Below are positions 29,244 through 33,322 of a stretch of 33,322 nt of DNA, piece after piece. The notes below the pieces were generated by a model, which did not search any database, was not told where the DNA came from, and worked only from the letters and a program-made list of their open reading frames with translations. This DNA comes from a virus: positions 1 through 33,322 of the IMG/VR virus record IMGVR_UViG_3300025138_000175. One strand, written 5' to 3'. The position numbers were made by a program, and so were the translations under genes. Position 1 is the first letter of the stretch. Each line of letters starts with the position of its first letter.

Positions 29244-30019
29244 CGTGAACCTTTACGAATTAACTCTGCATCCCAACACTTGCCGTGAAGGTGACTAGGT
29301 TTATCCCATTTCGCTTCGACCACGAGTATAGCTGCATCCCACTGACTCGTATCTTTACGAGCAGCCCACTCGGGATTCAATGGTCCGCATGTTCCAACGT
29401 TTGCATAGTAATACGGCAAAGGGATCCGTGCAGTTCTCTTCGCTTGCGTTGGTGGCACTGGCCTGTGTGTGTGTCCACGCACAGCGAGCGAATGAGGTAT
29501 CCATCCGCTTAACCCAATCATCTGCAATCCTTCAAGTTCGTCGGAGTTGCCACCAGCGTCAAACCCATGCCAATAGTGAACTTGGCCCACCCTGTAGACT
29601 GCTTTCTTTGTCTTTGTATATGGCAGCCATTGCCAATTCGCTGCCTCCTTGCTGAACTGCTCGTGATTAGACCAATGCACCATCGAGCGCAATGACTTCG
29701 GAATACGCCTTGGATCCGAGGTCATTATGTTGTCATCATGATTGCCTGTGTTGATCCAACGACGACAGTCGTGCGGGATGACTTCCCTTATCGAGTGCAG
29801 GAATGCAGCAGCATGTTCAAACTCATCACACAATGAATGTGTGTACTCATTCGCATGCACAGATGCAGCAGCTCCCTCGAACACGTCACCTAGATGTCCG
29901 AAGTGCGTTAGACCATCGATGCGCGAAAGCGTGTCGAGGAGCCACTGATGAGTTTCAGGAGGCGTGAAAGGTGCATGTGTGCAAGATATCGTCGCGATCT
30001 TTGCGGTTCGCACAGTCAT
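29240..30019 (-). CDS. Calcineurin-like metallophosphoesterase
   Basis: This 259-residue protein starts at ATG 30019 behind AAGTAGGTGACGA. Metal-binding motifs appear in order: ISCTHAPF where DxH is usual, HLGDVFEG, TGNHDDN, VHYWHGF and RGHTHRP. The first motif has Cys in place of the canonical Asp, while the rest are intact, so activity is likely but metal preference may differ. Phage enzymes of this type act on phosphodiesters of nucleic acids or small nucleotides. The substrate is unknown. It lies upstream of the ParB/dpd group. Confidence 0.88.
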   Translation of the reverse strand: MTVRTAKIATISCTHAPFTPPETHQWLLDTLSRIDGLTHFGHLGDVFEGAAASVHANEYTHSLCDEFEHAAAFLHSIREVIPHDCRRWINTGNHDDNIMTSDPRRIPKSLRSMVHWSNHEQFSKEAANWQWLPYTKTKKAVYRVGQVHYWHGFDAGGNSDELEGLQMIGLSGWIPHSLAVRGHTHRPVPPTQAKRTARIPLPYYYANVGTCGPLNPEWAARKDTSQWDAAILVVEAKWDKPSHLHGKCWDAELIRKGSR

Positions 30020-30037
30020 TCGTCACCTACTTGTTTG

Positions 30038-30178
30038 TCACTTGTTGGAACAGTCAGCCTTGCAGATGCGTTCCATATCCTTGCGGAGTGAACGAACCAG
30101 TGTGTAGTAAACAAGAACCCAAGCGATGAGGGGTGCGCCTGTTGTTTCAGCTACCTTGATGAGCGTTTCAGGATCCAT
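30038..30178 (-). CDS. Small single-pass membrane protein (46 aa)
   Basis: This frame encodes 46 residues beginning MDPETLIKVAETTGAPLIAW with one hydrophobic segment (about 14-29, through VLVYYTL) followed by a basic stretch (RSLRKDMERICK). The start lies two bases after the upstream stop. The size and charge pattern fit small holin-like or accessory membrane proteins. It is one of four adjacent membrane proteins. Confidence 0.6.
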   Translation of the reverse strand: MDPETLIKVAETTGAPLIAWVLVYYTLVRSLRKDMERICKADCSNK

Positions 30179-30180
30179 GT

Positions 30181-30318
30181 TCACTTGCCTTTCAAATCGT
30201 TGAAGAAGTTTGTCACTCGTTCTTTGAGTGCTGCACCTGCACAGAATGAAACTGCTGCAAGTAGAAGCATGAACCAGAACGTGCCTAAGAATTCACTGAG
30301 TGCTGCTGCTAGAATCAT
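30181..30318 (-). CDS. Small membrane protein (45 aa), holin candidate
   Basis: This 45-residue protein starts at ATG 30318 (MILAAALSEFLGTFWFMLLL) in the end of the previous gene; the open frame to 30393 has no leader. It has one strong hydrophobic helix (about 3-31) and a basic, amphipathic C-terminus (KERVTNFFNDLKGK). It could be a class III-like small holin or an accessory membrane protein. No family assignment is possible from sequence alone. Confidence 0.55.
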   Translation of the reverse strand: MILAAALSEFLGTFWFMLLLAAVSFCAGAALKERVTNFFNDLKGK

Positions 30319-30676
30319 GTGTTCTCTTTTCTTTGAGGATCGTTGTGATCGTTCGGTATGTCCATGCTGCTGAAATTGCAGCAGTGCAGACAACCAGAGG
30401 GTAGAAGATCAAATCGCTATATCGACTCATGATGAAATTCAAGACAATGAAGATGACACCACCGATTGAAGGGAACCAACCTTTGCGGCCGGCAGTGACA
30501 ACAAGCAATGCCATGCCTGCAACTAAGCACAACCCACCAATCATTGAAAGCATGCTCATCGTTTGCAGACTTTCGACATGTGTATTCGTCGCATCAACTA
30601 CAGGTTGGGTCGATCGCGTAACGCTGAACGACTTGCATGCTGCAAGCAGTAGCGGAAACAAGCACAACAACCTCAA
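30293..30676 (-). CDS. Putative lipoprotein with three membrane segments
   Basis: This 127-residue protein opens MRLLCLFPLLLAACKSFS, a good lipoprotein signal with lipobox LAAC (Cys14). Three hydrophobic segments follow at about 43-63, 70-85 and 88-107, and the tail is Ser-rich. It overlaps its upstream neighbour as ATGA and the next gene by 26 bases. A lipobox plus several helices is unusual; the role may be in lysis (holin or spanin-like) or superinfection exclusion. Confidence 0.6.
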   Translation of the reverse strand: MRLLCLFPLLLAACKSFSVTRSTQPVVDATNTHVESLQTMSMLSMIGGLCLVAGMALLVVTAGRKGWFPSIGGVIFIVLNFIMSRYSDLIFYPLVVCTAAISAAWTYRTITTILKEKRTHDSSSSTQ

Positions 30677-30927
30677 CCTTCGAGCCTCGCCACACGTTCG
30701 AGCAACCTTGCAAGTTGTTCGTTCTGGTACTGGTCGGAGATTTGTACGCTGATCGAGGTCTTCAGTAAATCCTCAGTGATGTTCCTGAGTTCTTTCAGAT
30801 CCTCAATGTTCCTGCCGATCTGTGCGTCACGTCTTCCGATCGTCGTCATCGCTGCAATGATGCCGATCACTAGAACGAGCAGTTGCGCTCCCTGAATTGA
30901 AGTCTGAAGGTTGTGTCGACTTTGCAT
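30673..30927 (-). CDS. Membrane-anchored coiled-coil protein
   Basis: This 84-residue protein has a short N-terminus, one membrane helix at about 14-28 (AQLLVLVIGIIAAM) and a long charged coiled coil (about 35-84, with IGRNIEDLKELRNITEDLLK). This topology resembles an inner-membrane spanin or a phage membrane scaffold. The first 101 bases overlap the nuclease gene in another frame; a later ATG at 30849 would lose the membrane helix, so the longer start is kept. Confidence 0.6.
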   Translation of the reverse strand: MQSRHNLQTSIQGAQLLVLVIGIIAAMTTIGRRDAQIGRNIEDLKELRNITEDLLKTSISVQISDQYQNEQLARLLERVARLEG

Positions 30928-31246
30928 CTTGCAGTGATTCCGTTAGCTGTTCGAAGTCTTTCAGCTTGACCATGACGAACCAATCACCACGGTCTTCTCG
31001 CATAAGCACGAAAGGGGTTGCACCTGCAACACAATCGTGTTCTGCCTGTTCATGATATCGGCATGCTGCTATTGACTTCCGTACCTTGACCTCCGCATGC
31101 AGTTGTGGATTGATGTCGATGTCAGCCACACCCGTGCGGCCACAATGCTGTGCCGTCCTTGTGCTGTCCACGTCCAGAAACTGCTTCAAAGCCTTTACAG
31201 CAAGCCTTTCACCACGTTTGCCTTTATCCCTCTGCGAGCGTCCCAT
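30827..31246 (-). CDS. PD-(D/E)XK nuclease, Holliday-junction-resolvase-like
   Basis: This 139-residue protein starts at ATG 31246 (MGRSQRDKGKRGERLAVKAL). The motifs fit Hjc/VRR-type resolvases: Glu13 in KRGERLA, Asp in GVADIDI, and AEVKV giving E-x-K on the next strand. The core ends near VMVKLKDFEQL. The last 35 residues (SGSATARSSDRHHCSDDDD) are low-complexity and are read over the start of the next gene. It probably processes replication or recombination intermediates. A GTG 27 bases upstream is a less likely start. Confidence 0.75.
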   Translation of the reverse strand: MGRSQRDKGKRGERLAVKALKQFLDVDSTRTAQHCGRTGVADIDINPQLHAEVKVRKSIAACRYHEQAEHDCVAGATPFVLMREDRGDWFVMVKLKDFEQLTESLQDAKSTQPSDFNSGSATARSSDRHHCSDDDDRKT

Positions 31247-31568
31247 GCTTCCTCTTCCATCTGTCAATTGCACACAAGCAAGTTGTGCGTTTCATGTCCA
31301 GCATTTGAGCAATCGAGTCCGGCGACATCATCCAACTCAATCGCTCGAAAGCACAAACACACACCAGTTCAACAAACTCAGCGAACCTCTTTGTCCCGGG
31401 TTCGCGTTGCAGAAAGTCATTCCATGTGATGCCTGTGATGCGTTCAATGTCGTGCAAGTCTGCATCGAACGCATCACGAGCTTGTTTGAATTGGCTGCCA
31501 TACGTTCTTCGTTGGCCGTAGAAGTATTCGCCTACTGGAATCAACTCGTCTTTTCTGCTTTGATCCAC
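31224..31568 (-). CDS. Helix-turn-helix protein with DnaA-C-terminal-like motif
   Basis: This 114-residue protein has a C-terminal third (about 78-112: SPDSIAQMLDMKRTTCLCAI then DRWKRKHG) with the spacing of the DnaA domain IV DNA-binding helix, where a TTVL-like segment recognises DNA. The N-terminal part is helical (FDADLHDIERITGITWNDFL). It lies in the replication gene group and could bind an origin or act as a repressor. The resemblance is by pattern only. Confidence 0.6.
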   Translation of the reverse strand: MDQSRKDELIPVGEYFYGQRRTYGSQFKQARDAFDADLHDIERITGITWNDFLQREPGTKRFAEFVELVCVCAFERLSWMMSPDSIAQMLDMKRTTCLCAIDRWKRKHGTLAEG

Positions 31569-31753
31569 TCATCGACCTCCTGCACTTTGCTTGGGCTGAC
31601 TGCTGCAATGCTGCCTCCGTTGTTGTCATTCTTCATCACGATGTCACCTTGTTGCTTAAGCTCTTCAATGAGCTTCTTGACTTCAGAAACTTCCTCGTTC
31701 ATCAATGCGGCGATGACTTGCAATTGCGTTTCGTATGCTTCATTCACTTTCAT
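31541..31753 (-). CDS. Small winged-helix-like protein
   Basis: This 70-residue protein starts at ATG 31753 behind CAAGGAGACACAC. Two helices (QLQVIAALMNEEVSEVKKLI) and a short beta hairpin (GDIVMKNDNNGGSIAAVSP) are consistent with a minimal winged helix. It overlaps its neighbours by 14 and 28 bases. The function is unknown; placement suggests a replication or regulatory role. Confidence 0.6.
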   Translation of the reverse strand: MKVNEAYETQLQVIAALMNEEVSEVKKLIEELKQQGDIVMKNDNNGGSIAAVSPSKVQEVDEWIKAEKTS

Positions 31754-32234
31754 GTGTGTCTCCTTGTTTCAAGTAATAACAGACCGCCTCAAGTTTAAGG
31801 TGCGTCCAATCTGCTATCGGCTCGGGATGAAATTGCACTCCAAGTTTTCGAGTGACTTCTTTCGTTGCTGCTGTGACGCACTCGGGTTGATGCCCTTCAA
31901 TGACCTCGATCAAGCGTTCACGCTGTATGGCTCTGCATTGCGTAAACTCTTCATCCGCAACCTCTTTCGACTTCGATTCTGTCTTCCAAGCATCCATGCG
32001 ATTCTGGCTCTCAAGTTGTTCTCTGAGTTTGTTGTACGTTGCGAGGACCCAAGCGAGTGCAGGTTTCTTCCTTGTGTTCGTTGCTGCAACTTCCTCAATT
32101 GCGTTCTTCACTATCTCTACATCGAGCGGGCCGAGCTTCTTCAACCACAACTCCCTCTCGATTGGTTGCCAATCTGCTTCGGGCCACAGGCCGTTGATAA
32201 GCGATGCGATGTCGCCCCACATTGATTCGGTCAC
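31740..32234 (-). CDS. G39P-like helicase loader candidate
   Basis: This 164-residue protein is counted from GTG 32234 (VTESMWGDIASLINGLWPE), which forms a GTGA overlap with the upstream stop and follows a GGGGGG ribosome site; ATG 32222 is an alternative. The helical N-terminal part (ELWLKKLGPLDVEIVKNAIE, then KKPALAWVLATYNKLREQLE) resembles SPP1 G39P-type loaders that deliver replicative helicase. The C-terminal half is helical with a Tyr-Tyr end. It follows an initiator-type gene, matching phage initiator-loader pairs. Confidence 0.6.
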   Translation of the reverse strand: MTESMWGDIASLINGLWPEADWQPIERELWLKKLGPLDVEIVKNAIEEVAATNTRKKPALAWVLATYNKLREQLESQNRMDAWKTESKSKEVADEEFTQCRAIQRERLIEVIEGHQPECVTAATKEVTRKLGVQFHPEPIADWTHLKLEAVCYYLKQGDTHESE

Positions 32235-33028
32235 ATGCGCCCCCCTTCTCCGTTTGTAGGGGTCCACGCTTCATCCTGCTCCTCCCATGCCTGTTGTTCC
32301 ATCCACTTCGCAGGGTATCGAGCGAACTTGCTTCGACCTTCGATACTGGAATAATAGGTCTCAACTCGCTTCGCTAAGAAGCTGACATGATCAGCGACCC
32401 CTTCAGCGTGCAACTTCTCAAGTGCCTCTGAGATCGCACGTCTCGCTGTGACAGGTTGCTTTCTAATTCGGACCGGGATCTTCCTCCAGACCTGTGCAAC
32501 ACATTCGTCATCATGAGCCTGATACGCCGAGGCAGGAATGTTTTCATATATCGCAGTTGAGGATGAAGGTGTAACTGGAAATGAAGAGGAAGATGAAGAG
32601 GAAGATGAAGATGAAGACCCGTGTTGAGGGTTGGGTGGTGGGTACGCTGTTGCTGTGTGGGAGGGTTTGCCTCCCTTCTTCCCTGCCTCCGATAGCTTGA
32701 CCCTTGTTGCCTCGTCCCTGCACATTCTCACAGAGTAATAAGTGGGTACGCCATCATCGCGAACAACACTCACAACCCCGTTCGACAACAGTTCAGACAG
32801 CAATGGCTTCAACTCTTCAAGCCTTAAACCAACCACTCGTGCAATCTGGCTCTCGCTCATTGGTGTTTGCTTTGTAATCATCAACTCGCCTCGCACTGGT
32901 GACTCGTGCATGAGGCAGAGCATGTCGATCCACAACCCTCGGGCAGGAATCGACGTTGCTCGAAGGCTTGGATCCTTCATCCAGTCGCCGGGGTAGAACT
33001 GGAACGCTGGGAGTTTCTTCAGAGCCAT
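32231..33028 (-). CDS. Replication initiator-like protein (DUF1376/DnaD-like winged helix)
   Basis: This 265-residue protein starts at ATG 33028 behind TTGGAGGTGAATCGAA, one of the strongest ribosome sites here. The N-terminus, with LPAFQFYPGDWMKDPSLRAT then GLWIDMLCLMHES and a winged helix to about residue 105, is typical of phage replisome organisers. A linker with 12 consecutive serines (138-149) leads to a C-terminal helical domain. Without a phage polymerase, helicase or primase, it presumably recruits host replication proteins to a phage origin together with the loader candidate. Confidence 0.8.
   Translation of the reverse strand: MALKKLPAFQFYPGDWMKDPSLRATSIPARGLWIDMLCLMHESPVRGELMITKQTPMSESQIARVVGLRLEELKPLLSELLSNGVVSVVRDDGVPTYYSVRMCRDEATRVKLSEAGKKGGKPSHTATAYPPPNPQHGSSSSSSSSSSSSFPVTPSSSTAIYENIPASAYQAHDDECVAQVWRKIPVRIRKQPVTARRAISEALEKLHAEGVADHVSFLAKRVETYYSSIEGRSKFARYPAKWMEQQAWEEQDEAWTPTNGEGGRM
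32582..32617. repeat. GAAGAT/GAAGAG hexamer tract encoding 12 serines
   Basis: The plus strand repeats GAAGAG and GAAGAT; the coding strand gives TCT, TCA and TCC serine codons. The repeat is in frame and forms the linker of the initiator-like protein. Slippage here would change linker length by codons. Confidence 0.8.
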
Positions 33029-33322
33029 TTCGATTCACCTCCAAGCATGCAACGCCAAACCGCAATGCCATGTTCTGTTGGAGAGCACAAGCGACAAGGT
33101 GTGCCATGCACATTCACATCACCGACCTTGTGCAACATTCCGTCCCGTAGAAGTTCACTGACACGCTTGTGTGCGTTCTTGACGCTGCACAAATCACCAG
33201 CCTCCTCGTCGGTCAAGCAAGGTCGGCACAACGGAGTAGCTTGATTCCATGTGTCTTCAGGGTCGTGTCTGTAGGCATCGTCGTGGTGACAATAAGCGTG
33301 GAGCACTCTAAGCCTTTGACTG
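33019..33322 (-). CDS. Zinc-motif winged-helix protein, C-terminal part (runs off the window end)
   Basis: This is the other half of the junction gene. The frame is open to the last base and stops at 33019. The part seen here ends with HGTPCRLCSPTEHGIAV and CMLGGESKWL, and contains the CxxC pairs and the helix-turn-helix-like stretch LCSVKNAHKRVSELLRDGML. A GTG at 33306 could start a 95-residue form, but continuity into the left copy and its AAGGAGAC leader show a 127-residue protein. It overlaps the initiator gene by 10 bases and may regulate it. Confidence 0.8.
   Translation of the reverse strand, partial: SQRLRVLHAYCHHDDAYRHDPEDTWNQATPLCRPCLTDEEAGDLCSVKNAHKRVSELLRDGMLHKVGDVNVHGTPCRLCSPTEHGIAVWRCMLGGESKWL
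33163..33322. repeat. Right copy of 160-bp terminal direct repeat
   Basis: Same sequence as bases 1-160 apart from the T at 33180 and the A at 33295. Removing one copy leaves a 33,162-base circle. Such exact end overlap is what an assembler reports for a circular or terminally redundant phage chromosome. Confidence 0.95.

Noticed and set aside
31086-32225. 379-codon plus-strand frame opposite the replication genes
   Set aside because: It spans four well-spaced minus-strand genes with their own starts and has shadow-like composition. Length alone is not support.
1-33322. CRISPR arrays, transposons and integrase or attachment sites
   Set aside because: I saw no regularly spaced repeats, no transposase or recombinase motifs, and no inverted repeats with target duplications.

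Overview
This window is one essentially complete dsDNA bacteriophage genome. The first and last 160 bases are the same sequence with two mismatches, and a gene runs in frame across the join, so the natural form is circular or terminally redundant with about 33.16 kb of unique sequence. Every credible gene is on the minus strand, so transcription runs right to left. The virion genes (HK97-type terminase, portal, MuF, protease, major capsid protein, connectors, tail tube, frameshifted tail chaperone and a short tape measure) indicate a siphovirus with a short tail. There is no integrase or recognisable lysogeny repressor, no DNA polymerase, and no endolysin that I can identify. The bacterial host cannot be named from the sequence.

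Layout in the direction of transcription. (1) Positions 5904 to 5397 form the only long non-coding stretch. It has several hairpins and a 12-bp palindrome, and is the best place for an early promoter or origin. (2) Positions 5396 to 1 hold a run of small early genes with nearly identical leaders: several unknowns, a 31-residue membrane peptide, a candidate ADP-ribosyltransferase, a DUF932 protein, a candidate single-strand annealing protein and a Gp157 protein. The run ends in a winged-helix protein that crosses the circular join. (3) Positions 33028 to 30827 hold replication-type genes: a DUF1376/DnaD-like initiator, a G39P-like loader candidate, two small helix-turn-helix proteins and a PD-(D/E)XK nuclease. 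(4) Positions 30927 to 30038 encode four small membrane proteins, a possible lysis or membrane set. (5) Positions 30019 to 28248 hold a metallophosphoesterase, a tiny acidic protein, a protein with a long basic overprinted tail, and a ParB-like protein. (6) Positions 28207 to 24817 hold a compact 7-deazaguanine cassette: a DpdA-type DNA transglycosylase, a divergent QueD paralogue, a VUT/YhhQ-like precursor transporter, QueD, QueE and FolE. (7) Positions 24811 to 5905 hold packaging, head, connector, tail and distal virion genes, preceded by a sigma-like protein.

The most notable system is the DNA-modification cassette. FolE, QueD and QueE take GTP to 7-carboxy-7-deazaguanine (CDG), and DpdA exchanges guanine in DNA for a 7-deazaguanine. 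No QueC is encoded, so the phage either inserts CDG directly, borrows host QueC, or salvages preQ0 through the encoded transporter. Other points of interest are the candidate ADP-ribosyltransferase, a programmed -1 frameshift at A AAC CCT in the tail chaperone gene, three tandem paralogous beta-rich proteins beside the capsid gene, and two long out-of-frame gene overlaps.
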